From Bacteroidota bacterium (GTDB lineage Bacteria; Bacteroidota; Bacteroidia; AKYH767-A; 2013-40CM-41-45): 64,000 nucleotides of DNA. A model generated the notes under the pieces. It did no database searches. It was not told the origin of the DNA and saw only the letters and a list, made by a program, of their open reading frames with translations. Shown here piece by piece: positions 17,147-25,295 of the stretch. Both the position numbers and the translations under genes were made by a program. How positions within the stretch are numbered: position 1 is the first letter of the stretch; each line of letters begins with the position of its first letter. The stretch is taken from positions 62,001 through 126,000 of the forward strand of contig JADKJP010000004.1 in the NCBI GenBank assembly GCA_016720935.1, given 5' to 3'.

Positions 17147-17989
17147 TCAACAACATTTCTCTGCCGGATCACAGCAAGGTTCTTTTTTCTTTTCAGCATA
17201 AACTGTCACACTGAAAATACCTACTCCCGCATTTTTGTATTCTGTAAGCTCAGCCTCGTTGAGATATTCTTTCAAAATATCATCCGGTACATGAATAGGT
17301 TTTTCTTTTTGAATGATGATATTATCGAAGCCTGCATTTTTTATCATCCCGAGATAGTCCTCTTTTTGTATCGCCCCGGAGATGCAACCTGCATACAATT
17401 CAGCAGTGCGTAACAAAGATGGCGGCAATGTCCCTTTCAATACAATATCCGAAATGCTGAAATGTCCGCCCGGTTTCAATACACGATAAATTTCAGAGAT
17501 CGCTTTTTGCTTTTCAGGAACCAGATTCAGCACACAATTGCTTACAACAACATCAGCGACCGCGCTGGTCACCGGCATTTTCTCGATGTCACCAAGACGA
17601 AATTCAACATTATTAAAATTCAATTTCTCCGCATTCATTCTTGCCAGTGCAATCATGGCTTCGGTCATGTCAACACCAATCACTTTTCCTGTTTCTCCTG
17701 TTTCCGCACGTGCGATAAAGCAATCATTACCTGCGCCGGAACCGAGATCAATCACAACATCTCCTTTTTTGATCTTCGCGAATTCGGTTGGAAGTCCGCA
17801 ACCCAGACCAAGATCAGCCCCGGCCTGATAGCCTTCCATTTTTGAATAATCATCGGCCATCAGATGATACACTTCATCCGAACAGCAAGTTGATCCGCAA
17901 CAAGAACTTGCATTGGTATCCTTATCCTGTGTCGCGATTTCTGTATACTTTTCACGAACCATTTTTTTGATTTCTTCGATTTCGTTCAT
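17147..17989 (-). CDS. arsM: Arsenite S-adenosylmethionine methyltransferase
   Basis: This 280-aa cytoplasmic enzyme transfers methyl groups from SAM to As(III). Residues 81-87 (DLGSGAG) are SAM motif I, GVDMTEAM supplies the acidic motif II, and GDIEKMPV follows. The three catalytic arsenic-binding cysteines of the family are present: C64 (LGLGCGLP), C152 (SNCVLNLV) and C202 (YAGCISGA). Extra cysteine pairs lie at both ends (C30/C31, C35/C36; C272/C273, C279/C280) and may bind As(III) before transfer. It lies downstream of arsR on the same strand, but 272 bases away with its own ArsR-like operator near 18228, so control by ArsR as a second promoter is likely. Length is normal for bacterial ArsM. 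Confidence 0.92.
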   Translation of the reverse strand: MNEIEEIKKMVREKYTEIATQDKDTNASSCCGSTCCSDEVYHLMADDYSKMEGYQAGADLGLGCGLPTEFAKIKKGDVVIDLGSGAGNDCFIARAETGETGKVIGVDMTEAMIALARMNAEKLNFNNVEFRLGDIEKMPVTSAVADVVVSNCVLNLVPEKQKAISEIYRVLKPGGHFSISDIVLKGTLPPSLLRTAELYAGCISGAIQKEDYLGMIKNAGFDNIIIQKEKPIHVPDDILKEYLNEAELTEYKNAGVGIFSVTVYAEKKKEPCCDPAEKCC

Positions 17990-18000
17990 TGGGATGTAGC

Positions 18001-18136
18001 TTATTGGGTTATTAAGTTATTGGGTTATTGGGTTATTGGGTTATTGGGTTATTGGGTTATTAGGTTATTAGGTTATTAAGTTATTGGGTTATTAGGTTAT
18101 TAAGTTATTAAGTTATTGAGTTATTGGGTTATTGAG
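18001..18136. repeat. Seventeen tandem 8-bp repeats (TTATTGGG-type)
   Basis: The unit TTATTNNG repeats 17 times without interruption, with variants GGG, AGG, AAG and GAG. It starts 11 bases upstream of the arsM ATG and would lie in its 5' leader. Copy number probably varies by slippage. Confidence 0.9.
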
Positions 18137-18180
18137 TACTGAGTATTGTACCTTAATGGAAGTACAGCTGATCAATTAGC

Positions 18181-18222
18181 CATAATTCATAACTCATAAC
18201 TCATAATTCATAATTCATAATT
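18181..18222. repeat. Short 7-bp tandem repeat (AATTCAT/AACTCAT)
   Basis: About six 7-bp units alternate AATTCAT and AACTCAT between the arsM-side operator and the 8-bp repeat block. Confidence 0.75.
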
Positions 18223-18227
18223 CTTCT

Positions 18228-18243
18228 ATCGTAATATTACGTT
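18228..18243. promoter_or_regulatory. ArsR-type operator upstream of arsM
   Basis: ATCGTAATATTACGTT contains the perfect 12-bp palindrome CGTAATATTACG. It lies 18 bases beyond the arsR stop and 239 bases before the arsM start, and shares the core TCTATCGYAATATTACG with the site in front of arsR. Binding by the adjacent ArsR is inferred from this match. Confidence 0.65.
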
Positions 18244-18261
18244 ATAATAAATCAAAAAAAA

Positions 18262-18591
18262 TCAACAGCACTTTTTGCCCTGCTTCATGCTTTTGAACAG
18301 AGAATCCAGCACCTGGCTGGCGAGTTCCCATTCTTTTTCATTGATACAGTAACAGGTTTTTACTCCTTCAATTTCTCCGGTAATCAGTCCGGCATTTTTC
18401 AGTTCTTTCAAATGCTGGCTTATGGTAGACTGAGACAAAGGAAGTTCATCAACAAGATCACCACAAATGCAAGTCTGACGCTGTACAAGAATTTGCAGAA
18501 TCGCGACTCTTGCAGGGTGTGCCAATGCTTTCGCATAACGCGCGATGCGGTTATCCTTTAAAGTAAACTCCTCTGTTTTGGTAATTCCCAT
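18262..18591 (-). CDS. arsR: ArsR/SmtB-family arsenic-responsive repressor
   Basis: This 109-aa winged-helix repressor has the family core: AKALAHPARVAILQIL, then TCICGDLVDEL with C41 and C43 in helix alpha-3, the recognition helix LSQSTISQHLKELKNAGLI, and the wing IEGVKTCYCIN (C80, C82). The C-terminal KKCC gives C108 and C109. In ArsR proteins As(III) is bound by cysteines, usually including those in alpha-3, which releases the DNA; the extra C-terminal cysteines may complete the site. It should repress its own promoter at 18603-18638 and arsM through the operator at 18228. Length is normal and the ATG start sits 12 bases from the operator. Confidence 0.92.
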   Translation of the reverse strand: MGITKTEEFTLKDNRIARYAKALAHPARVAILQILVQRQTCICGDLVDELPLSQSTISQHLKELKNAGLITGEIEGVKTCYCINEKEWELASQVLDSLFKSMKQGKKCC

Positions 18592-18602
18592 TTCAAATAA
18601 TC

Positions 18603-18638
18603 TATCGCAATATTACGATAAAAGATTGGTATTGTCAA
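18603..18638 (-). promoter_or_regulatory. arsR promoter with overlapping ArsR operator
   Basis: On the minus strand TTG (18638-18636) is followed after 20 bp by TAATATTG (18615-18608), a 7-of-8 match to TAnnTTTG. The near-perfect 18-bp palindrome TATCGTAATATTGCGATA (18603-18620, one mismatched pair) covers the -7 box, so a bound repressor would block the polymerase. Confidence 0.65.
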
Positions 18639-18672
18639 GTGTTTTAAAAAAAAGAATTCGTTTTAACAGGAA

Positions 18673-19599
18673 TTAACCCATCCTCTCCCTTTTGATCAGA
18701 TAAGGTAAAAGGACATGCCGATAGCCTTCATTAATGTCAGCCTCCACAAAATCGATCCTGTATTGACCACAACGGAGTTTCAAATCCTTTTTATAGTTAG
18801 CCATGGCTTCTATATAAGTACTCCGGATTTCATTCGAATGCACTTTTACCTGCTCTCCGGATTCTACGTCTACGAATAAATAAGGACGGTTGTCAAAATT
18901 AAAATCCTCTTCCCGCTTTTTATCTGTTACATGAAAGAGTACTACCTCGTGTTTGTTATGTTTTAAATGTTGCAATGCTGAAAACAAATCATCCGTATTC
19001 TCACCGCTTTCCATCATGTCACTAAATACAATCACCAGAGAACGTTTGTGAATGGTTTCAGCGATTTCATGTAATGCCGCTGCGGCAGCTGTTTTTTTTC
19101 CAGTTTGAATTTTCGGATCCGTAATCAGTTTTTCCATTTCACTGAACATCATTTTGTGATGAATGGAACTGGAACGTGCCGGAGTATTCAGTTCAATTTT
19201 ATCTGAAAAAATACTGAGTCCGACAGCATCTCTTTGAAGACGCAACATATAAGCGATAGCAGCGGCACAATGCACTGAAAAATTAATTTTATTCATCTCC
19301 ACTCCTGCTTTTCCTTCTTCGGGAAAATGCATAGACGATGAATTATCAAGAATCACCTGACAACGAAGATTTGTTTCTTCTTCATATCTTTTTACAAAAA
19401 GTTTATCCGATCGCCCAAATAATTTCCAGTCGATGTGTTTTGTCGACTCCGCAGTATTGTACAATCTGTGCTCCGCAAATTCAACAGAGAAACCATGAAA
19501 AGGACTCTTGTGCAGACCGGTAATAAATCCTTCTACCACCTGCCTTGCAAGCAATTCAAGATGTCCGAGGAGTTGTACTTCGTGTTGGTTGATTGGCAT
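18673..19599 (-). CDS. DUF58 domain protein (VWA-like)
   Basis: The 308-aa protein shows the DUF58 signature: SVEFAEHRLYNTAESTKHIDW, then RSDKLFVKRYEEETN, LDNSSSM as the start of a VWA-like metal site, and later IVFSDMMESGE and VVLFHVTDKKREEDF. There is no signal peptide or membrane helix in this version. DUF58 proteins usually sit beside a MoxR AAA ATPase and Bat proteins and are thought to work in assembly or metal insertion in other proteins; no such neighbours are present, so the partner must be elsewhere. The gene lies between arsR and trxA on the same strand, with 260 bases of repeat-rich DNA separating it from trxA. Confidence 0.85.
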   Translation of the reverse strand: MPINQHEVQLLGHLELLARQVVEGFITGLHKSPFHGFSVEFAEHRLYNTAESTKHIDWKLFGRSDKLFVKRYEEETNLRCQVILDNSSSMHFPEEGKAGVEMNKINFSVHCAAAIAYMLRLQRDAVGLSIFSDKIELNTPARSSSIHHKMMFSEMEKLITDPKIQTGKKTAAAAALHEIAETIHKRSLVIVFSDMMESGENTDDLFSALQHLKHNKHEVVLFHVTDKKREEDFNFDNRPYLFVDVESGEQVKVHSNEIRSTYIEAMANYKKDLKLRCGQYRIDFVEADINEGYRHVLLPYLIKRERMG

Positions 19600-19858
19600 T
19601 TTTAAATGTTCCGAGTTCCGGGTTGGTTGTTTGATTTTAGAGTTTAAAATTTTATGGTAATTGCAAGATCAAACGAAGCAATAGACATTAAATTTTCACA
19701 CTTTACTATTCACTCTAAATCACTTGTAATATCACCAGCTAAATGTAAAAAAAATCGTTAATCATTTCAGTCTTCACCTCAACGATTAACGATTAATAAT
19801 TTCAGTCACCAAATAACTTAATTACTTAATAACTCAATAAATAATAACCTCTCAGCAA

Positions 19859-20179
19859 TTAACTCAATTGAGCATTCAGCTTACCGGCAAGTATTGATTT
19901 CGGAACTGCTCCTACTTGTTTGTCCACAACCTGTCCGTTTTTGAAAATCAAAAGTGTCGGGATATTGCGGATACCAAAGTTCATCGAGATATTCGGATTG
20001 TGATCGACATTTACTTTGCCGATTACAGCTTTTCCATCATATTCTTTAGAGAGTTCTTCAACGATAGGCCCTACCATGCGGCAAGGTCCACACCATTCTG
20101 CCCAAAAGTCAACAAGTACCGGTTTGTCAGATTTCATGACCAGTTCTTCAAAGTTCGCGTCATTAATTTCAAGTGCCAT
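19859..20179 (-). CDS. trxA: Thioredoxin
   Basis: This is a standard 106-aa thioredoxin that reduces protein disulfides in the cytoplasm. The active site is WCGPC (C30, C33), preceded by VLVDFWAE, and the cis-proline loop is RNIPTLLIF. The start at 20179 (MALEINDANF) was chosen over an in-frame start at 20308. It gives the normal family length, an AAGGA-type ribosome site lies about 10 bases upstream, and a perfect TATCTTTG -7 box at 20220-20227 falls inside the longer version. The 43 added residues of the longer version have no thioredoxin character and overlap the end of dnaE. Confidence 0.93.
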   Translation of the reverse strand: MALEINDANFEELVMKSDKPVLVDFWAEWCGPCRMVGPIVEELSKEYDGKAVIGKVNVDHNPNISMNFGIRNIPTLLIFKNGQVVDKQVGAVPKSILAGKLNAQLS

Positions 20180-20219
20180 AATGTATTTTCCTTCTTTTTT
20201 GTTAAAATTTAATTGAATG

Positions 20220-20227
20220 CAAAGATA
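20220..20227 (-). promoter_or_regulatory. -7 box of the trxA promoter
   Basis: TATCTTTG on the minus strand matches TAnnTTTG exactly and lies 40 bases before the trxA ATG, between the dnaE stop and trxA. The -33 position (TAG) is a poor match. Confidence 0.5.
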
Positions 20228-20273
20228 CTTACAATAAATGAGCCCTCTATGAGCTGAAGCCAAAATGGCAGTG

Positions 20274-23200
20274 CTAATTGAGCTTGTATTCCAGCTCTTT
20301 AAAGCCATCCAGTTGGCTGATTAAATCCTTGTTAACCTTGATTTTCATGCGTTTTGAAGGCAATTCCAGACTTATTTGCTCTTCAGGATCGAGGATATTG
20401 AACTTTACAACACAGTTTCCGGGGGAATTGTTTAGCGTCATATTCAAATCAGTCAGAAACTTCTCAGAAACAGCATGCAAAGGCACTTTTAAAGTAATCG
20501 ATTTGGCAAGCTTGTCAGAAATATCAGAAAGATACTGAATGGTTGTCGGCTTGGCTTCAAACTGATCCGGTGAATTATACCGGGACTGAACTTTTGCCTT
20601 TATATAAACAAAAGATTCCTGAACCAGGAACTCTCTCATCTTTCCATAATCTTCCCCAAACAAAGCCATCTGGCAGGAGCCGCTATAATCTTCAATGGTA
20701 AACGTACCAAATGGCTTTCCCATTTTGCTCATGCGGTGATTTACTTCTGAAAGAATACCTGCAATGGTAATATCCTTGTTTTTTAATTTTTCAAGATCAT
20801 TGAGCTGATCAATCTTATGTGTACAAAAACTCGCGATCTCAAAACGGTATTCATCCAAAGGATGACCGGAAATATAAAAACCGATGACCTCTTTTTCTCG
20901 TTTTAATTTCTCCAGAGAATTCCATGGTTCACAATTCGCAAGAACCGGAGTGGCGACATTGTCCTGATGATCCTCTCCAAACAATGTATTCTGCATCGTA
21001 GATTGCTGAGCAGACATCGCGTTACCAAAACGCGCGGCACGTTCGATTCCTGGCAATGGGTCTTTTGCATCTGCGGCGAAATATTGCGCTCTGTGAATAC
21101 CTTCGAAACAATCGAAGGCGCCTGACTGTGCCAGACTTTCCAGACATTTTTTATTTGCCGCTTTACTGGTAACACGACGAGTAAGATCAAATATATCTTT
21201 ATAAGGACCGGCAGCTGTACGGTCTTCAATGATCGCGATCACAGCGTTTTCTCCAACACCTTTAATTGCTCCCAACCCAAAACGAATTTCACCTTTGCGG
21301 TTAACAGCAAAGTCATATAAACTTTCATTTACATCCGGACCAAGAACAGGAATACCCATTCTCCGGCATTCTTCCATGAAGAATGTAATTTTATCGATGT
21401 TGCTCAGGTTGTGCGTGAGCACGGAAGCCATGTATTCCGCCGGGTAATGCGCTTTCAGGTAAGCTGTCTGAAATGCGACAAATGCATAACAGGTAGAATG
21501 CGATTTGTTGAATGCATAACTCGCGAAAGCTTCCCAGTCGGTCCATACTTTCTCGCAAATTTTCGGATCGTGTCCATTGGATTTACATCCTTCAACGAAC
21601 TTCGATTTCATTTTGTCCAGCACTTCCTTCTGCTTCTTACCCATCGCTTTTCGGAGGGTATCCGCGTCACCTTTCGTGAAATTCGCGAGCTTCTGAGAAA
21701 GCAGCATCACCTGCTCCTGGTAAACAGTAATCCCGTAAGACTCCTCCAGAAATTCCTTCATCGCCTCCAGATCGTATTTCACAGCTTCACGACCGTTTTT
21801 TCGTGCAATGAAATTCGGAATGTATTCCAGTGGACCCGGGCGATACAACGCGTTCATCGCGATGAGATCTTCAAATTTATCCGGGCGAAGTTCTTTCAGA
21901 TATTTTTGCATCCCCGCGGATTCAAACTGGAACGTTCCGTTTGTTTCACCGCGTTGATAAAGCTCAAGCGTCTTCACATCGTCAAGTGGAATTGTGTCGA
22001 TGTCGATTTTTATTCCGTGGTTTTCTTCTATCAGTCGCAACGCATCCCGAATGATGGTGAGCGTTTTCAATCCGAGGAAGTCCATCTTGATTACTCCGGC
22101 ATCTTCAATCACTTTCCCGTCAAATTGCGTGATCAGCAAATTGGTTTCTTTCGATGTCGACACCGGAATCAATTCCGTGAGATCCATCGGGGCGATGATG
22201 ATTCCGGCAGCGTGAATACCTGTATTCCGCACAGAGCCTTCCAGAATCACTGCTTCTTTTAAAACACGCGCCTGTAAATCTGTTCCCTTATATATCTCCC
22301 TGAGTTTTTTTACTTCACCCAGTTCATCGCTGTTGAGGTTTTCCTTTTCTTTTAAACTTTTCTCTCCGTCGAGAGGTGCTTCAAGGAGTCGTTGCAATTC
22401 AATGCCCGGACGCTCCGGTACATGCTTGGCAAGGAGGTTGGATTCCGCCAGTGGCAAGTCGAGCACACGGGCAACATCCTTGATACTCATCTTCGCGGCC
22501 ATTGTACCATAGGTGACAATTTGCGCTACCTGATTCTTGCCATATTTCTCCACTACATAATCGATCACCTTTTGCCGACCGACATCGTCAAAGTCGGTAT
22601 CGATATCGGGCATGCTCTTACGATCCGGATTCAGGAATCGCTCAAACAGCAAATTGTATTTGATCGGATCGATATTGGTAATGCCGATGCAATAAGCGAC
22701 AGCGGATCCCGCTGCTGATCCCCGTCCGGGCCCGACAAAAACTCCAAGATCACGACCTGCTTTAATGAAATCCGCAACAATCAAAAAGTATCCCGCGAAA
22801 CCCATGGTCTTCACGGTGAAGAGTTCAAAATTCAATCGCTCTTCGATCTCCGGTGTAAGTTCCTTGTAACGCGCTTTCGCTCCTTCATAAGTGAGATGAC
22901 GCAGGTATTCATCCTGCGAATCAAAACCGGCCGGGATTTTAAAATGCGGAAGCATGATGTCCTGCTTGAGTTTCAAGGGTTGAATTTTACCAACGATTTC
23001 ATTGGTGTTATCAATCGCCTGTGGAACATCATGAAAGAGAGCGCTCATCTCTTCCGTTTTCTTAAAATAAAACTGGTCGTTATAGAAAGCGAATCTTTTT
23101 CCCTTGATGGAAACATCATCATCAAAATCTTTCAGTATTGGTGTACTTTGCTTTTCACCCGTATTGATACAAAGCAAAATATCATGCGCGTTGTAATCTT

Positions 23201-23861
23201 CCTGATTCACATAATGCGAATCATTCGACGCGATTACTTTCACATTGTATTTCACTGCCCACTTCAGCAGGATTTCATTCACTTTATTTTGTTCGGGTAT
23301 ATCGTGACGCTGAAGCTCGATATAATAATCTTCACCGAATAAATCCAGCCACCATTTGAATTCAGCTTCACCCTCCTTTTCACCTTTTCTCAAAATTGTT
23401 CTCGGAACAGAAGCGCCCAGACAACAGGTTGTCGCGATCAATCCTTTGTGATACTGAAGTACAAGTTCTTTATCGATACGCGGATATTTTCCATACAATC
23501 CTTCGATATATCCGAGCGAACACAGCTTGACAAGATTCCGGTAACCTTCAGGATTCTTTGCCAGAAAAAGCTGGTGATACCGTTGGTCTTTATCTTCTTT
23601 GGTAAATTGTCTTTTGTGTCTGTTCTCAACCAGGTAAAATTCACAACCGACAATTGGTTTGATGGTATTCGGATTTTCTTTGGTATTGTGTTTTGTCGCC
23701 TCCGCTACAAATTTGAAAACACCAAACATGTTTCCATGATCAGTGATGGCAATCGCGGGCATGTTGTCCTTGACTGCCTTTTTGTACATGTCGGATATAT
23801 CGGCCGCACCGTCAAGCAAAGAAAACTGCGTATGGACGTGCAGATGGGAAAACTGGGGCAT
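20274..23861 (-). CDS. dnaE: DNA polymerase III alpha subunit
   Basis: This 1195-aa protein is the replicative polymerase. It begins with the PHP domain (HLHVHTQFSLLDG at 6-18, ITDHGNMFG). The polymerase core follows: FVGPGRGSAAGSAVAY, then MPDIDTDFDD with catalytic D419 and D421, and YQEQVMLLSQ, KAMGKKQ and SYAFNKSHSTCYAF further on. A C-terminal OB domain (ITIAGILSEVNHRMSKMGKPF) and a tail with a PLHAVSEKFL segment complete it. The length is normal for DnaE1 and no active-site residue is missing. A good promoter (23906-23935) lies upstream; trxA follows 94 bases after the stop and has its own promoter box. Confidence 0.96.
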   Translation of the reverse strand: MPQFSHLHVHTQFSLLDGAADISDMYKKAVKDNMPAIAITDHGNMFGVFKFVAEATKHNTKENPNTIKPIVGCEFYLVENRHKRQFTKEDKDQRYHQLFLAKNPEGYRNLVKLCSLGYIEGLYGKYPRIDKELVLQYHKGLIATTCCLGASVPRTILRKGEKEGEAEFKWWLDLFGEDYYIELQRHDIPEQNKVNEILLKWAVKYNVKVIASNDSHYVNQEDYNAHDILLCINTGEKQSTPILKDFDDDVSIKGKRFAFYNDQFYFKKTEEMSALFHDVPQAIDNTNEIVGKIQPLKLKQDIMLPHFKIPAGFDSQDEYLRHLTYEGAKARYKELTPEIEERLNFELFTVKTMGFAGYFLIVADFIKAGRDLGVFVGPGRGSAAGSAVAYCIGITNIDPIKYNLLFERFLNPDRKSMPDIDTDFDDVGRQKVIDYVVEKYGKNQVAQIVTYGTMAAKMSIKDVARVLDLPLAESNLLAKHVPERPGIELQRLLEAPLDGEKSLKEKENLNSDELGEVKKLREIYKGTDLQARVLKEAVILEGSVRNTGIHAAGIIIAPMDLTELIPVSTSKETNLLITQFDGKVIEDAGVIKMDFLGLKTLTIIRDALRLIEENHGIKIDIDTIPLDDVKTLELYQRGETNGTFQFESAGMQKYLKELRPDKFEDLIAMNALYRPGPLEYIPNFIARKNGREAVKYDLEAMKEFLEESYGITVYQEQVMLLSQKLANFTKGDADTLRKAMGKKQKEVLDKMKSKFVEGCKSNGHDPKICEKVWTDWEAFASYAFNKSHSTCYAFVAFQTAYLKAHYPAEYMASVLTHNLSNIDKITFFMEECRRMGIPVLGPDVNESLYDFAVNRKGEIRFGLGAIKGVGENAVIAIIEDRTAAGPYKDIFDLTRRVTSKAANKKCLESLAQSGAFDCFEGIHRAQYFAADAKDPLPGIERAARFGNAMSAQQSTMQNTLFGEDHQDNVATPVLANCEPWNSLEKLKREKEVIGFYISGHPLDEYRFEIASFCTHKIDQLNDLEKLKNKDITIAGILSEVNHRMSKMGKPFGTFTIEDYSGSCQMALFGEDYGKMREFLVQESFVYIKAKVQSRYNSPDQFEAKPTTIQYLSDISDKLAKSITLKVPLHAVSEKFLTDLNMTLNNSPGNCVVKFNILDPEEQISLELPSKRMKIKVNKDLISQLDGFKELEYKLN

Positions 23862-23905
23862 GAATGAGGAATATTGGGAGGGGAAATTAATTCAGTATAG
23901 TGGTG

Positions 23906-23935
23906 TAAAGTTAACAAAGAGCGGCTTTTCTGCAA
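23906..23935 (-). promoter_or_regulatory. Candidate dnaE promoter
   Basis: On the minus strand TTG (23935-23933), a 19-bp spacer and TAACTTTA (23913-23906; 7 of 8 against TAnnTTTG) lie 44 bases before the ATG. Confidence 0.5.
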
Positions 23936-24002
23936 GGCGGAATTTTGCGCTTGCTAAGAAATTCAGCGTTAACTTGTTCCGGGTTCAGAGTTCCTGGTTT
24001 CG

Positions 24003-24157
24003 GGTTAGTGGTTAGAGCTTAGTGCTTAGTGCTTAGTGGTTAGTGGTTAGTGGAAGAGTAAGTGGAAGTGGAAGTAATACTAAGCACTAACCACTAAGCA
24101 CTAACCACTAAGCACAAAGAACTAACAACTAACAACTAACAACTAACAACCAACAAC
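24003..24157. repeat. 7-bp repeats in inverted arrangement between dnaE and the glycosyltransferase gene
   Basis: On the + strand 24017-24053 repeats GCTTAGT/GGTTAGT, and 24079-24115 repeats the complement as ACTAAGC/ACTAACC, so the two blocks can pair as a long imperfect hairpin. A third block (24119-24157) repeats AACTAAC. The cluster begins 5 bases beyond the glycosyltransferase stop codon and could help end that transcript. This is essentially the whole 300-base gap apart from the dnaE promoter. Confidence 0.8.
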
Positions 24158-24161
24158 CAAA

Positions 24162-25295
24162 TCACCTCACCCTCCGCCCTTTCCACTGATAACGACCAAA
24201 AGGAGAAAGGATACCGATGAGTGTAATATAGATCCAATAAAAAGGTTGCGCGGGAATGAAAAGCCATAACAATGATTTTCTTTTAAAAAATATCGCGAGA
24301 GAATACAGGAGAAGAAATTCTGAAACTAATTTCAGTGATAATGCGACGAAAAAATAATTAGCAAGGACTGGAGAAAAGAAAAGAACAATACTTCCCAACA
24401 ACAACAATGCATGTGTAAACCAGGAAACAATGGCTACAGTGATTGTAAATGAACTGAGCGCAACCGGAATTTTTGAGGCCCAGCGTTTTCGCTGATTCCA
24501 CAATTGTGACCAGGAATGAACCGGCGAAGCTTTCACAATCGCTCCGTGATCTTTGAGGAACATCACTTTGCTCCTATTCAACCTGGAAATTTTCAGAAGC
24601 AATTGTGTATCATCACCACTAGCTCTGTTTTTCGAGTCATCAAACCCATTTACGTCCTGAAAAATTTGTTTGGTATACGAAAGGTTAGCGCCGTTACACA
24701 TCATGGGTTTTCCGAGTGCAATGCCTGCGGCTGCTATTCCAACAAGCCCCATCATTTCCAGTGACTGAACAGATCCCAGTGCTCCACCGCCTTTATGAAA
24801 TGCGATAGGTCCTGCAATGAATTCGACATCATGCATTCCGTAGGCATGTACATAGGTTCGGATCCACGTTTCCGGCACAACACAATCGCCGTCTGTCACA
24901 AGAAGGATGGAATTTTTCGCGGATTGAATAGCCAGTGTAATGGCTGCTTTTTTTGACCCTGCACTTTTTTCTTCCATTCTTAAAAGCCGGATCTGATCCC
25001 GAGCATGCTCCTGAATGAATTTTTGTATCTCCTTCACTGTTGAATCCACGGAACAATCATCAACGACCAATATCTCCGTGTTGTTTTTTGGATACTCTTG
25101 TTGTGTTATCGCAGTCAACGTTTCAGAAATGCTGTGCTCTTCATTCCGAACAGGAATAATTACAGAAACGCCGGGCAATACTTTATTCGAATGCACAGGT
25201 TCAGAAGAAATCCGGCTCCATCCGTACAAACACCATATAATAAACAAGGCGTACAGCACCGAAGCAATCAGGAGGAATGTCCCGATCCAGATCAT
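24162..25295 (-). CDS. Membrane-bound family 2 glycosyltransferase
   Basis: The 377-aa form starts at the ATG at 25295, chosen because GAGGAGGG precedes it and it overlaps the upstream stop as ATGA; a longer frame adds 27 unlikely residues. An N-terminal membrane helix (2-25) precedes a GT-A domain: VSVIIPVRNEE, VVDDCS (77-82), the metal-binding DGD (135-137), GDD (227-229) as the likely catalytic-base region, and QRKRW (268-272), the QxxRW acceptor motif of processive GT2 enzymes. Two to three C-terminal helices follow. It probably transfers sugar from a nucleotide donor to a lipid or envelope glycan at the inner membrane. Coupled translation with the flippase-like gene supports a shared pathway; the product is unknown. 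Confidence 0.85.
   Translation of the reverse strand: MIWIGTFLLIASVLYALFIIWCLYGWSRISSEPVHSNKVLPGVSVIIPVRNEEHSISETLTAITQQEYPKNNTEILVVDDCSVDSTVKEIQKFIQEHARDQIRLLRMEEKSAGSKKAAITLAIQSAKNSILLVTDGDCVVPETWIRTYVHAYGMHDVEFIAGPIAFHKGGGALGSVQSLEMMGLVGIAAAGIALGKPMMCNGANLSYTKQIFQDVNGFDDSKNRASGDDTQLLLKISRLNRSKVMFLKDHGAIVKASPVHSWSQLWNQRKRWASKIPVALSSFTITVAIVSWFTHALLLLGSIVLFFSPVLANYFFVALSLKLVSEFLLLYSLAIFFKRKSLLWLFIPAQPFYWIYITLIGILSPFGRYQWKGRRVR

Noticed and set aside
18001..18136. Possible CRISPR array
   Set aside because: Units are 8 bp and directly adjacent without spacers; it is a simple tandem repeat, and no cas genes are present.
21411..22262. 283-codon plus-strand frame inside dnaE
   Set aside because: Antisense to a fully conserved polymerase core; no protein family features.
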